From the NCBI GenBank assembly GCA_964372415.1, contig CAYJQH010000008.1:1-40474 (forward strand): a stretch of 40,474 nucleotides of DNA, in the 5' to 3' direction. Source of the DNA: JAGORL01 sp964372415. Its GTDB lineage: Bacteria > Patescibacteriota > Patescibacteriia > UBA9934. The notes under the pieces are model-generated. The model had not been told where the DNA came from and made no database searches. It saw nothing but the letters and a program-made list of their open reading frames with translations. Below, piece after piece: positions 23,669 through 32,139 of this stretch (its first letter is position 1; each line of letters begins with the position of its first letter). Both the position numbers and the translations under genes were made by a program.

Positions 23669-25717
23669 ATGAATAAGTACGCTCAAGAGCGGTCTTTTGG
23701 GCAACGTCGCAACAGAATTGTTTTCGGGATTTTTATAATTCTGTTTGCTACCTCGGCGTTGTACGCGTTTCCTAAGCCCTGGAATCAGGCCATGCGCGCG
23801 CTTGAGGCCAAGGCAGGATTTCACTTGCCATACCTACCGGAACAGCCCTTCCGCTTGGGCCTCGATCTTCAAGGTGGCGTACACTTAGTTTATGAGGCCG
23901 TGATGTCTGAGGTACCAGAGGCCGATCGAGCTGATTCTTTAAACGGAGTCCGTGACGTAATTGAGCGACGGGTAAACGCTTTTGGTGTTGGCGAACCATC
24001 CGTACAAACAAATATCGCTGGCGACAACTATCGAATAATCGTTGATCTTCCGGGGGTGACTGACGTGGCGGCAGCGATTGCCGAAATTGGTGAGACACCA
24101 GTTTTGACTTTCCGGATCCCTAAGGAAAACTTTGCGGATATCGAAGCGACGCCAGAACAACAAGCGCAAATTGATGCCGCGCAAGATTTGGAACGAGAAG
24201 CCGCGTTGCAGGTTCTAGATCGGGCGCTTGAGGGCGAAGATTTCTCGACCTTGGCCGCAGAGTTCTCGATCGATACAACAACCAAAGATAACGCTGGTTA
24301 CCTTGGCTGGATAACTGAAGACGATGAAGAATATGGAGGTTTAATAAATCAGATCGAAGCTGAGCGTCGCCGGATCGGCGTGATTCGCGGTTTATATGAA
24401 GGCACCTCGCGGCTTCATATCATGAAGTATTTAGGCAAACGGACGCCTGACGAGCCAAAGGTGTCGCATATTTTGGTGTGTTATGCGGGGGCGACCGGGT
24501 GTGAACAGGATCGTTCAAAAGAGGAGGCGTTGGCTAGGGCACAAACAATTTTTGAACAGGTTACCAAAGCTAACTTCAGCGATAAGGCTATCGAGTTTTC
24601 TGACGACCCGAGCGCCGACGGCAACCGTGGCGAGCTTGGCTTTGTAACTCCCGGATTATTCATTCCGGAGTTTGAGTTAGCTGCGAACGCGCTCCAAGAT
24701 GGTGAAATTTCCGAACCTGTTGAAACCGAATTTGGTTATCATCTTATTTATCGTGAGGACTCGCGTATCCGCAACGAATACGAACTCGCGCACATTGAGA
24801 TGCCCTGGACCACGCTTTCTGACATCGTTGACGTTGATCCTTGGGAAACCACCGACCTTTCCGGTAAGCACCTCAGGCGTTCAAGTGTCGCTTTTGATCC
24901 AAATACGGGAGTTCCTTACGTTGTCTTGGATTTCAATGCCGAAGGGGCTGACTTGTTTGCGCAACTCACGGCTAAGCAAGCGGGGAACGTCATCGGCATC
25001 TTCTTGGATGGTGAGCCTATAACTACTCCAGTGGTTCAAGAGCAAATTATCGGTGGTCAAGCAACTATCACCGGCAACTTCACGCTCGAGGAGGCTAAGC
25101 TTTTGGCACAACGTTTAAATGCTGGCGCCTTGCCAGTTCCTATTAACATCGTGAGTCAACAGACCATTGGCCCAGCCTTGGGTCAGACCTCACTTGATAA
25201 GAGTGTGATAGCTGGCGTCATTGGTTTTGTTCTAATTGCCCTTTTCATGATCGGTTATTATCGTCTGCCGGGATTACTTGCAGTTCTCGCCTTGGTCTTT
25301 TACGGAGTCATAAACCTCGCGCTTTATAAGATCTTTGGCGTGACCATCACCTTGTCCGGTATTGCCGGTTTTGTGCTCTCGCTTGGCATTGCGGTTGATG
25401 CCAACGTGCTTGTTTTTGAACGCCTAAAAGAGGAGTTACGTGATGGCCGAGACTTACCAACGGCGATTGACGAAGCGTTCCGCCGAGCCTGGCCGTCAAT
25501 TCGTGATGGTAACCTGACAACGCTTATTGCGACTTTAGTTTTGTACTCAATGAGTACCGGTTTCATTCGCGGTTTCGCGCTTACGTTAACCATCGGTATT
25601 CTGACTTCGATGTTTACGACGCTTGTGGTAACCCGCGTGCTTCTCACCCTGGTTTCATATGTTCGATGGGTGCGCAAGCCGCTATTGATTCTTGGCACAA
25701 AGAACAACAACTCCTAA
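23669..25717 (+). CDS. secD: SecD with inserted parvulin-type peptidyl-prolyl isomerase region
   Basis: A 682-residue translocon subunit. After an N-terminal membrane helix (~20-36) comes the SecD P1 start FRLGLDLQGGVHLVYEAV (~60-77) and VIERRVNAFGVGEPSVQ. The P1 region is then interrupted. Residues ~176-258 look like a degenerate parvulin unit (DFSTLAAEFSIDTTTKDNAG, YLGWITE). Residues ~262-377 form a clear PpiC/rotamase domain (PKVSHILV, DGNRGELGFVTPG, EFELAANAL, VETEFGYHLIY). P1 resumes with VPYVVLDFNAEGADLFAQLT and IFLDGEPITTPVV, then five C-terminal helices (~511-673) with GIAVDANVLVFERLKEE. secF follows after 1 nt. Fusing an extracytoplasmic foldase to SecDF suggests folding assistance at the exit site (inference). 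Confidence 0.93.
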   Translation: MNKYAQERSFGQRRNRIVFGIFIILFATSALYAFPKPWNQAMRALEAKAGFHLPYLPEQPFRLGLDLQGGVHLVYEAVMSEVPEADRADSLNGVRDVIERRVNAFGVGEPSVQTNIAGDNYRIIVDLPGVTDVAAAIAEIGETPVLTFRIPKENFADIEATPEQQAQIDAAQDLEREAALQVLDRALEGEDFSTLAAEFSIDTTTKDNAGYLGWITEDDEEYGGLINQIEAERRRIGVIRGLYEGTSRLHIMKYLGKRTPDEPKVSHILVCYAGATGCEQDRSKEEALARAQTIFEQVTKANFSDKAIEFSDDPSADGNRGELGFVTPGLFIPEFELAANALQDGEISEPVETEFGYHLIYREDSRIRNEYELAHIEMPWTTLSDIVDVDPWETTDLSGKHLRRSSVAFDPNTGVPYVVLDFNAEGADLFAQLTAKQAGNVIGIFLDGEPITTPVVQEQIIGGQATITGNFTLEEAKLLAQRLNAGALPVPINIVSQQTIGPALGQTSLDKSVIAGVIGFVLIALFMIGYYRLPGLLAVLALVFYGVINLALYKIFGVTITLSGIAGFVLSLGIAVDANVLVFERLKEELRDGRDLPTAIDEAFRRAWPSIRDGNLTTLIATLVLYSMSTGFIRGFALTLTIGILTSMFTTLVVTRVLLTLVSYVRWVRKPLLILGTKNNNS

Positions 25718-25718
25718 T

Positions 25719-26609
25719 ATGGCTTCGTTTAATTTGATGCGCTACGCCAAGGTGAGTGTTGGTGTTTCGGCCTCTATCATTGTTGCTTCCATAATTCTGA
25801 TTGCCACGCTTGGCCTTAATTTAGGCATTGACTTTACGGGTGGCAGTATCATGGACATTCAGGTGCCGGAAGCTTCGAGCGAAGAACTTAACCAGGTAGT
25901 AACTGCTGCGGGCTTTGAGGCTAGGGTGCAGGCTAGTGAAGCGAACCATTACCTAGTGCGATTGCCGCAAATAACGGAAGAGCAACATCAGCAAATTCTT
26001 TTGGCTCTCAAAGAGCGCTTTGCAACTCTTGAAGAGACCCGTTTTGATGTAGTCGGTCCAGTGGTTGGTAAAGAATTGCAACAATCCTCGATACGGGCTG
26101 TTATTGTTCTTTTGGTACTCATTGGACTTTATGTAGCCTGGGCATTTCGTAAGGTTTCGTTCCCCGTGGCTTCTTGGAAGTATGGGATCATCACGCTCAT
26201 TACCGCTTTTCACGATGTCATTGTCCCGCTTGGCGTTTTTGCTGTGCTTGGCCGGGTTATTGGTTATCAAATAGACACCGCGTTTGTGGCGGCTTTACTC
26301 ACGATTCTTGGTTATTCTATAAATGACACCATAGTAGTCTTTGACCGTACTCGAGAAAATCTTTTCCGTTCGCGTCATGAGCAAAAAGCCTTCTCTGAAA
26401 TCGTTAACAAAAGCATTATCGAAACTATCGGTCGCTCGCTTAATACAACGCTCACCACGCTACTTCCGCTATTTGCCATTTTAATAGTTGGTGGTGAATC
26501 CACTAGACCCTTTGTTTTGACTCTCATTATTGGCATCATCTCCGGCGCATATTCGTCAATATTCTTAGCTAGCCCACTTTTGGTTCTTTGGGAGCGTTGG
26601 AAACGTTAA
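25719..26609 (+). CDS. secF: SecF protein-export subunit
   Basis: A 296-residue membrane protein. An N-terminal helix precedes GIDFTGGSIMDIQV, the SecF P1 signature. The membrane half contains GYSINDTIVVFDRTRENL and SIIETIGRSLNTTLTTLLPL, typical of SecF. With SecD it uses the proton or sodium gradient to pull exported proteins. The ATG at 25719 starts one nt after the secD stop; the longer frame starting at 25692 is inside secD. Confidence 0.95.
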   Translation: MASFNLMRYAKVSVGVSASIIVASIILIATLGLNLGIDFTGGSIMDIQVPEASSEELNQVVTAAGFEARVQASEANHYLVRLPQITEEQHQQILLALKERFATLEETRFDVVGPVVGKELQQSSIRAVIVLLVLIGLYVAWAFRKVSFPVASWKYGIITLITAFHDVIVPLGVFAVLGRVIGYQIDTAFVAALLTILGYSINDTIVVFDRTRENLFRSRHEQKAFSEIVNKSIIETIGRSLNTTLTTLLPLFAILIVGGESTRPFVLTLIIGIISGAYSSIFLASPLLVLWERWKR

Positions 26610-26631
26610 AGCTGAGTGCGCTGGTTCGTGT

Positions 26632-26637
26632 TATACT
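26632..26637 (+). promoter_or_regulatory. -10 element TATACT, leaderless start
   Basis: TATACT ends 10 nt before ATG 26648, indicating that the real start is 26648 and not the in-frame codon at 26588 inside secF. Confidence 0.6.
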
Positions 26638-26647
26638 GTCCAGGATT

Positions 26648-28207
26648 ATGCTTGGTATTGTCGTGCAATTACCGCCTTTTGCGGCGGAGTACTTAGCGAC
26701 GACTCCGTACGACGTCATGGCCGCCCACGCCCTTTTAGTTGTTGGTTGGGTGCCGGTTTTTGGCGTCATCGTCTGGGGCATGACCATGCTGTGGCTAGAT
26801 TTTAAACAAGGTAAGTACGTCACCAGTCTATCGTGGGTGCTTTTAGAGATAAAAGTTCCCGAAAGCGCCATCCAGACCCCAAAGGGAATGGAGAACTTTT
26901 TTTCTAACCTGGCGGGAACGAAAAGTGGTCTTACCTGGCGCGAAATTTGGCTCCTTGGCAAGATTCAATCCTCTTTTTCTTTTGAAATAATCTCAAACGG
27001 CGGCGAGATCAAGTTTTTAATTCGTACCACGGATAAATATCGTGATTTGATAGAAGCTCTTATTTACGCTCAGTACCCAGAGGCGCAAATTACTGAAGCT
27101 GAGGATTACGTAAGTCAGGTGCCGCACACCTATCCAAACGATGAATATGATATCTTCGGCGGCGAGATGAAGCTTACCAAACCGGCTCACTACCCAATTA
27201 GAACTTACGAAGATTTTGAACATACGGGTGAGAAAGAGGGTCGTTTTAAAGATCCACTTCTGCCAACACTTGAACTCATGGGTAAAGTCCAACCCGGGGA
27301 GCACTTGTGGGTGCAGTTCATTATCACTCCGCCGGGCGATCAGAATTGGGCCAAGGAGGGAGAGAAATTCGTTAGCACCTCCATCATGGGGCGAGTTGAT
27401 AAAAAGAAAAAGACCATGACTCAGGAATTGTTTTCGGCTGCCGGTGCGCTACCAAACGAATTGCTGATGCAAACCGTGGGTGTCTCGTTTGGTGGTCCGG
27501 CTACAGTTGAAGAAAAAAAGGCCGACGATTTGCGAGCACTCAAGTTGACTAGCGGCGAAAAATTGGCCATGGACCTGATAACTGAAAAAATTAACAAAAT
27601 AGGTTGGTTGTGCAAGGTCAGGTACGCTTACGTGGCCAAAAAATCAAAGTTCAGAAAAGGCATGATGGCTTCTGGCATGAAGGGTGTGTTCCAGCCCTAC
27701 TCGAGCCAAATTCTTAACGGTTTTTCGGCTCATGGACCGTCGGTGACCAAGGACGATTACTTTTGGCAAACCTGGTCCTTGCCAACAAAGCAAAATAATC
27801 TTATCCGTCGCTTTGCATCTAGGAACGCCTTTGCTGGCGGACCATTAATTGTTCTAAATGCGGAGGAACTGGCAACTGTGTTCCATTTCCCGTCAGCCGA
27901 TGTCCGTACTCCAATGCTCAGCACCCTTGGTGCTAGACGAGCCGAGGCGCCAACTACGCTCCCGTACGCAATCGATAAAGACGGAGACGGTATTCCAGAT
28001 TGGAAACAAATGCACGGAAAAAAGGAGGAGGCAGAAGCTCAAGGTAAAGCGGCCTCGGAAGTTCATTTGCCAACACCTCAAGCACCAACCGGACCCACGG
28101 GCCAAATGCCACAAGTCGGTAAGCCGGCACCACTCCCACCGGGACTTGACCTTAGCGATGAGCCGCTTGATCTTAAAGGTGAGGCACCGCCGAATTTACC
28201 CATGTAA
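26648..28207 (+). CDS. Large membrane-anchored protein paired with the VirD4-like ATPase
   Basis: A 519-residue protein with one N-terminal membrane segment (~24-46, from HALLVVGWVPVFGVIVWGMT) and a long soluble part. I recognise it as a type regularly found before a TraG/VirD4-like ATPase in Patescibacteria, without a known function. Notable: EALIYAQYPEAQITEAEDYV (~135-155), a helical basic middle part, DKDGDGIPDWKQ (~440-451), which resembles a calcium-binding DxDxDG loop, and a Pro/Ala-rich C-terminus ending in LDLSDEPLDLKGEAPPNLPM. It follows secF with its own -10 and precedes the ATPase by a 154-nt heptamer array. Confidence 0.7.
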   Translation: MLGIVVQLPPFAAEYLATTPYDVMAAHALLVVGWVPVFGVIVWGMTMLWLDFKQGKYVTSLSWVLLEIKVPESAIQTPKGMENFFSNLAGTKSGLTWREIWLLGKIQSSFSFEIISNGGEIKFLIRTTDKYRDLIEALIYAQYPEAQITEAEDYVSQVPHTYPNDEYDIFGGEMKLTKPAHYPIRTYEDFEHTGEKEGRFKDPLLPTLELMGKVQPGEHLWVQFIITPPGDQNWAKEGEKFVSTSIMGRVDKKKKTMTQELFSAAGALPNELLMQTVGVSFGGPATVEEKKADDLRALKLTSGEKLAMDLITEKINKIGWLCKVRYAYVAKKSKFRKGMMASGMKGVFQPYSSQILNGFSAHGPSVTKDDYFWQTWSLPTKQNNLIRRFASRNAFAGGPLIVLNAEELATVFHFPSADVRTPMLSTLGARRAEAPTTLPYAIDKDGDGIPDWKQMHGKKEEAEAQGKAASEVHLPTPQAPTGPTGQMPQVGKPAPLPPGLDLSDEPLDLKGEAPPNLPM

Positions 28208-28361
28208 AGCTACTAGCTACTAACCACTAATTACTAGCAAGCCACTAGCTACTAGAAACTAGTATTATACTAAGCAACCAGTGGCTAGCGGCTAGTTATT
28301 AGCGGCTAGTCCCTAGTAGCTGGCTAGTGGCCAGTGGCTAGTCAGCTAGCAGCTAGTTTCT
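28208..28361. repeat. Large double CTAG heptamer array in opposing orientations
   Basis: The left half (to ~28262) carries the family in reverse orientation (AGCTACTAGCTACTAACCAC). The right half (28280-28361) carries about 11 direct units (GGCTAGC, GGCTAGT, TATTAGC, GGCTAGT, CCCTAGT and so on) ending at the ATG. Between them AGTATTATACT contains a possible TATACT (28266-28271). It fills the whole gap before the VirD4-like gene. Confidence 0.8.
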
Positions 28362-30299
28362 ATGCCAAATCGCTACCCGCACGATCACGAGGCTGATGTC
28401 ATCTATTTTGCCAAGACTAACTTTCGTAATCAACTGCGCAAATTTGGCATTAAAACAGATGATCGCCGCCGTCACGTGTATGTTATAGGTAAGACCGGCA
28501 TGGGAAAAACCACGCTCCTTGAAAACATGATTTTGTCGGATATTTACGCGGGTCACGGCTGCTGTTACGTTGATCCGCACGGCGACACGGCTGAAAAGCT
28601 TATTGACCGAATTCCTTCTTGGCGCATCAATGACGTCATTTACTTTAATCCTTCAGACGTTGATTATCCGATCGGTTTTAATATTCTTGAGTCGGTTGAT
28701 CCGGGCATGAAGCACCTTGTGGCTTCAAGCCTCATGTCGGTTTTTAAGAAAATTTGGGAGAACGTTTGGTCGGCGCGCATGGAATACATTTTGAACAACA
28801 CTATTTTGGCCTTACTCGATACGCCTGGTTCAACGCTCCTTGGCGTTAACCGCATGTTATCCGACAAGGATTATCGACTAGATATTATTAAGAACATTCA
28901 AGACCCAATCGTCAAACAATTTTGGGTGCAAGAATTTGCCGCTTACGATGCCAAGTTTGCGACGGAGGCCGTCGCGCCAATTCAAAATAAGATTGGTCAA
29001 TTTATCTCTTCTTCTATTATTCGCAATATTGTTGCCCAAGCTAAATCAACAATTAATCTGCGGGAGATCATGGATAATCAGAGAATCTTGATTATCAATT
29101 TGTCCAAAGGAAGAGTTGGCGAAGACGCCATGCGACTTTTGGGCGGCATGCTTATTACTAAGATGCAGATTTCAGCCATGGAGCGGGTAAACGTGCCAGA
29201 AAACGAGCGCGAAGATTTTTATTTATATGTTGATGAATTTCAAAACTTTGCTGTGGAATCATTTGCCTCAATACTCTCCGAGGCACGTAAATATCGTTTG
29301 AATTTAATCATGGCGCACCAATACATCATGCAACTATCGGAGGAAGTGCGAGATGCTGTTTTTGGTAACGTTGGCACAATTCTTACTTTTCGCGTTGGTT
29401 CCCCAGACGCAGTATTCATGGAAAACGAATTCATGCCACGTTTTACACCAGAAGATATTATCAACCTTCCTAAGACCGGAATTTATCTTAAACTCATGAT
29501 TGATGGCGTGGCTAGCCAACCGTTTTCGGCGGTTACCTTGCCACCAATTGCTCAACAAACAGCCAGTTTTGAGCGAGTTATTAAGCAGTCCCGTGAACGT
29601 CACGCTGGTAATCGCGGACAAATTGAAGAGCGGGTAGCCGTGTGGAGCGGTTTTGGTGAAGGCGTGAATGTTGAAGAAAAAATGGCTGAAGTTTCAAAAG
29701 CCAAGAAGGAGGCCAAGAAAGCTCGTTATGGTCACGAATATACTTGTACTCGATGCAGTAAAGTATTTTCCTTGCCAGTTGAACTTGATCGTTCAAGACC
29801 TATTTACTGCGAGGAGTGCAAGCCAATTATCGACGCTGAACGAGGCAAGGGTAAAATGCGACGCGACGAACGGGGCCGTTCACGTCCCGGGCCAGTTCCG
29901 GCAATTACTACGCCCTCACCAAAACCGCGAGAGGGTCAGATCATTCCTAAAATGTCTGAACAAACGGTTTCTTTGAGCTCACTATTACCAAAGTCAGTAA
30001 AACCACAATCGGTCGGCGGGGATCGTGGGCAACATCGTCGTCATGGTAGTCAGGCTGAAAACAAGCCGACTGGACCGACGACAAACGACCCACGACAACC
30101 TGTTCCCGGTTCCCGACCCTCGGTTCCCGGATCGAGGCCAACGGCTCCAGATACGCGACCTCCGGCAAGCGTATCCCGTAAAGCGGATCCGGCTTCTCGT
30201 CTTCCTTCACCTCCGGCGCCTTTACCGCATCCCAAACCACCCACTGAGCCAACTGCTACTCCCGTGCTACCCGGTGAGAACGTGACTTTTAATGAGTAG
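28362..30299 (+). CDS. VirD4/TraG-like DNA-translocation or secretion ATPase
   Basis: A 645-residue ATPase of the HerA/FtsK-VirD4 group. Walker A is GKTGMGKTTLLENM (~44-57), followed by CYVDPHGDTAEKLI, and Walker B is FYLYVDEFQNFA (~286-297), then ARKYRLNLIMAHQY. Residues ~459-490 hold a zinc ribbon (CTRCSKVF...YCEEC). The last ~130 residues are low-complexity, including heptapeptide repeats RPSVPGS, RPTAPDT. No transmembrane helix is evident, so the 519-residue neighbour may anchor it. No VirB4, pilin or relaxase gene lies nearby, so conjugation is not supported; DNA uptake or protein export are alternatives (inference). Its end overlaps uppP by 8 nt. Confidence 0.85.
   Translation: MPNRYPHDHEADVIYFAKTNFRNQLRKFGIKTDDRRRHVYVIGKTGMGKTTLLENMILSDIYAGHGCCYVDPHGDTAEKLIDRIPSWRINDVIYFNPSDVDYPIGFNILESVDPGMKHLVASSLMSVFKKIWENVWSARMEYILNNTILALLDTPGSTLLGVNRMLSDKDYRLDIIKNIQDPIVKQFWVQEFAAYDAKFATEAVAPIQNKIGQFISSSIIRNIVAQAKSTINLREIMDNQRILIINLSKGRVGEDAMRLLGGMLITKMQISAMERVNVPENEREDFYLYVDEFQNFAVESFASILSEARKYRLNLIMAHQYIMQLSEEVRDAVFGNVGTILTFRVGSPDAVFMENEFMPRFTPEDIINLPKTGIYLKLMIDGVASQPFSAVTLPPIAQQTASFERVIKQSRERHAGNRGQIEERVAVWSGFGEGVNVEEKMAEVSKAKKEAKKARYGHEYTCTRCSKVFSLPVELDRSRPIYCEECKPIIDAERGKGKMRRDERGRSRPGPVPAITTPSPKPREGQIIPKMSEQTVSLSSLLPKSVKPQSVGGDRGQHRRHGSQAENKPTGPTTNDPRQPVPGSRPSVPGSRPTAPDTRPPASVSRKADPASRLPSPPAPLPHPKPPTEPTATPVLPGENVTFNE
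30078..30203 (+). repeat. In-frame heptamer array encoding heptapeptide repeats
   Basis: DNA units ACGACAA, ACGACCC, ACGACAA, then CCGGTTC, CCGACCC, TCGGTTC, CCGGATC and weaker copies keep 7-nt phase. Three units make 21 nt, giving protein repeats RQPVPGS, RPSVPGS, RPTAPDT, RPPASVS, RKADPAS. Confidence 0.7.
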
Positions 30300-31089
30300 T
30301 ATGGAGTTACTCCAGGCGATTGTTTTAGGTGCCGTACAGGGAATCACCGAATTTCTTCCCGTTTCAAGTTCTGGTCATTTGATATTGTTCCCAGCTTTTT
30401 TTGGTTGGGAGCCTTTTGGTCTATCATTTGACGTTGCCTTGCATTTAGGAACACTGCTCGCGATTTTAATTGGATTACGAACTGATTTACAAGCGTTATC
30501 ACGTGATCTTTTACGAGGTGAAAGGTCAGCACGACGTTTGTTACTCAACATTATTGTTGCCACTTTACCGATCGTCATTATTGGTGGACTTTTTGGCGAT
30601 GTTTTCGAACAAACTAGATCGGTTACCGTCGTGGCAATAATGCTTATTGTTTGGGGTGTTTTTCTTGCCCTGGCTGATAGGTTTACCGCTGTTATGCGAG
30701 GTCAAATTACAAGCGCCGGAAAAGTTCGCCCTTGGCAAGCCATTGTGATTGGCTTAATTCAAATATTTTCACTCATTCCGGGCACTTCGCGTTCCGGGTC
30801 AACGATGACAGCCGGACTGATGAGTGGGCTTGATCGGCAAACCGCCGCCCGCTTTTCATTCCTTATCGCGATTCCCGCTATGCTTGGCGCCGGAGTGGTA
30901 ACTGCAGTTGACGTGGCGCAAACAGGTCTTGATGTCGCGCTAACCCCGCTCGCTTTGGGTTTTGCGAGCGCCTTTGTTTTTGGCGTTATTGCCATCCGTT
31001 TTCTTCTCGCTTTCCTTCGCCGGGCGTCATTTCTGCCCTTTGCCATTTATCGCATCGCTCTCGGTATCTTTCTTCTTTTCTATCTTTAG
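30292..31089 (+). CDS. uppP: Undecaprenyl-diphosphatase
   Basis: A 265-residue BacA/UppP-family membrane phosphatase that recycles the lipid carrier of peptidoglycan and other glycans. Both signature segments are present: AVQGITEFLPVSSSGHLIL (~14-32) and LIPGTSRSGSTMTAGLMSGL (~161-180). About eight hydrophobic helices fill the rest. ATG 30292 overlaps the virD4-like gene; a second ATG three codons later (30301) is a possible alternative. It supports the GT4 transferase and Mur enzymes encoded in this window. Confidence 0.95.
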   Translation: MSSMELLQAIVLGAVQGITEFLPVSSSGHLILFPAFFGWEPFGLSFDVALHLGTLLAILIGLRTDLQALSRDLLRGERSARRLLLNIIVATLPIVIIGGLFGDVFEQTRSVTVVAIMLIVWGVFLALADRFTAVMRGQITSAGKVRPWQAIVIGLIQIFSLIPGTSRSGSTMTAGLMSGLDRQTAARFSFLIAIPAMLGAGVVTAVDVAQTGLDVALTPLALGFASAFVFGVIAIRFLLAFLRRASFLPFAIYRIALGIFLLFYL

Positions 31090-31104
31090 CGTAAGCTGCT
31101 GTAC

Positions 31105-31142
31105 GTTTTCCCCTTAAGAGGGGGGGGATTAAAGGGGGTCGG
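31105..31142. repeat. Dispersed C-run/G-run palindromic repeat
   Basis: GTTTTCCCCTTAAG followed by a G8 run, then ATTAAAGGGGGTC. The same pattern recurs at 32055-32089 and as fragments inside mnmA and lepA. It abuts the start of the methyltransferase gene. Confidence 0.65.
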
Positions 31143-31146
31143 TCAT

Positions 31147-32004
31147 ATGATATTACAACGCGAACACGCCATTTGGCATGATTACGAGTTATTAGATTCT
31201 GGTGAGTTTGAAAAATGCGAACGTTTTGGAGACATTGTGATGATTCGCCCTGAACCTCAAGCACTTTGGAAAAAGGCTGACCCGGTACAGCATTGGTCAA
31301 ACGCCAAACTTGAGTATTCGCGCCAAGGTCGGGAGGGAGAATGGAAAAAGTCGCAAAACGTTCCTGATCGCTGGACAATTAGCTGGGAAGATTTGAAATT
31401 TTCAATTCGACCAACATCGTTCAAGCACACCGGTTTGTTTCCGGAACAAGCGAGTAACTGGCAATATTTGCGTTCTACTTTAAAACCGGACATGAAAGTT
31501 CTGAATCTTTTTGGATATACGGGTGGTGCCTCGCTCGCAGCAGCTTCAAGCGGAGCCGAGGTGACACATGTAGATTCCAGTAAACCGGTCGTTACCTGGG
31601 CACGTGAAAACCTTGAATTATCAGGTTTGGCTGATAAGAAGGTTCGTTGGATAGAAGACGATGCGCAGAAATTTGTAGCTCGAGAAGTCCGCCGTAAAAA
31701 TGTGTACGACGCGATTCTTATGGATCCGCCGGCTTTTGGCAGAGGACCAAAGGGGGAGTTGTGGCAGTTTGAGGAGCACTTGCCAAAATTTCTTAATGAC
31801 TGCGTTCAGTTGTTAAATCCAGCGCGCGGCCTACTCCTCTTGAATACTTACTCTCTAGGTTTTCCAGCTTTAGCAATAGAAAATCTTGTTCGCTCTACTG
31901 TTTTGTTTGCCAAAAATTTCTCGTCTGTTGAATTGACACTCAAGGAATCAACAACACGTGGGTTCGAATTGCCGACAGGGGTTGTGGTTCGTGCGAGGTG
32001 GTAA
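31147..32004 (+). CDS. RlmI-like class I SAM-dependent RNA methyltransferase
   Basis: A 285-residue methyltransferase. The cofactor-binding motif LNLFGYTGGASLAAASSGAEVTHVD splits into motif I (~119-130) and the acidic residue after beta-2 (D141). ILMDPPAFGRGPKGELW holds the DPPxFxxG catalytic motif of the RlmI/RlmK family. The N-terminal PUA domain of full RlmI is not present; instead about 90 residues of a short barrel-like region precede. Probable target is 23S rRNA cytosine (inference). It begins just after a palindromic repeat, whose G-run could serve as a weak ribosome-binding site. Confidence 0.82.
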   Translation: MILQREHAIWHDYELLDSGEFEKCERFGDIVMIRPEPQALWKKADPVQHWSNAKLEYSRQGREGEWKKSQNVPDRWTISWEDLKFSIRPTSFKHTGLFPEQASNWQYLRSTLKPDMKVLNLFGYTGGASLAAASSGAEVTHVDSSKPVVTWARENLELSGLADKKVRWIEDDAQKFVAREVRRKNVYDAILMDPPAFGRGPKGELWQFEEHLPKFLNDCVQLLNPARGLLLLNTYSLGFPALAIENLVRSTVLFAKNFSSVELTLKESTTRGFELPTGVVVRARW

Positions 32005-32010
32005 TCATAC

Positions 32011-32092
32011 CGACCTCCCCTCACCCCTCTTTCTTAAGGAGGGGACTGCTCACTGTTTTCCCCTTAATAAGGGGGAATGAAAGGGGGTCTGA
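32011..32092. repeat. Two opposed palindromic repeats
   Basis: A CGACCTCCCCTCACCCC...AAGGAGGGG copy (32011-32045) is followed by GTTTTCCCCTTAATAAGGGGG...AAAGGGGGTC (32055-32089). Together their outer ends are inverted relative to each other. Confidence 0.65.
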
Positions 32093-32093
32093 C

Positions 32094-32122
32094 AATAAAA
32101 AGCCTTGGCGGTGAAGCCAAGG
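32094..32122 (-). terminator. Terminator of the small membrane gene
   Basis: On the minus strand CCTTGGC-TTCACC-GCCAAGG is followed by CTTTTTATT. The stem is a perfect 7 bp and lies 17 nt after the stop of the minus-strand small ORF. Confidence 0.85.
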
Positions 32123-32139
32123 GAGGTTAAGTTCCACAG

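Noticed and set aside
28208..28361. A CRISPR array, because of short regularly spaced repeats.
   Set aside because: Units are only 7 nt, contiguous and degenerate, with no spacers and no cas gene.
30025..30285. Overlapping open frames on both strands at the end of the VirD4-like gene.
   Set aside because: They come from the low-complexity Pro-rich heptamer repeat tail and have no start signals.
28362..30299. Part of an integrated conjugative element.
   Set aside because: No relaxase, VirB4, integrase or attachment site; neighbours are secDF and uppP with normal core character.
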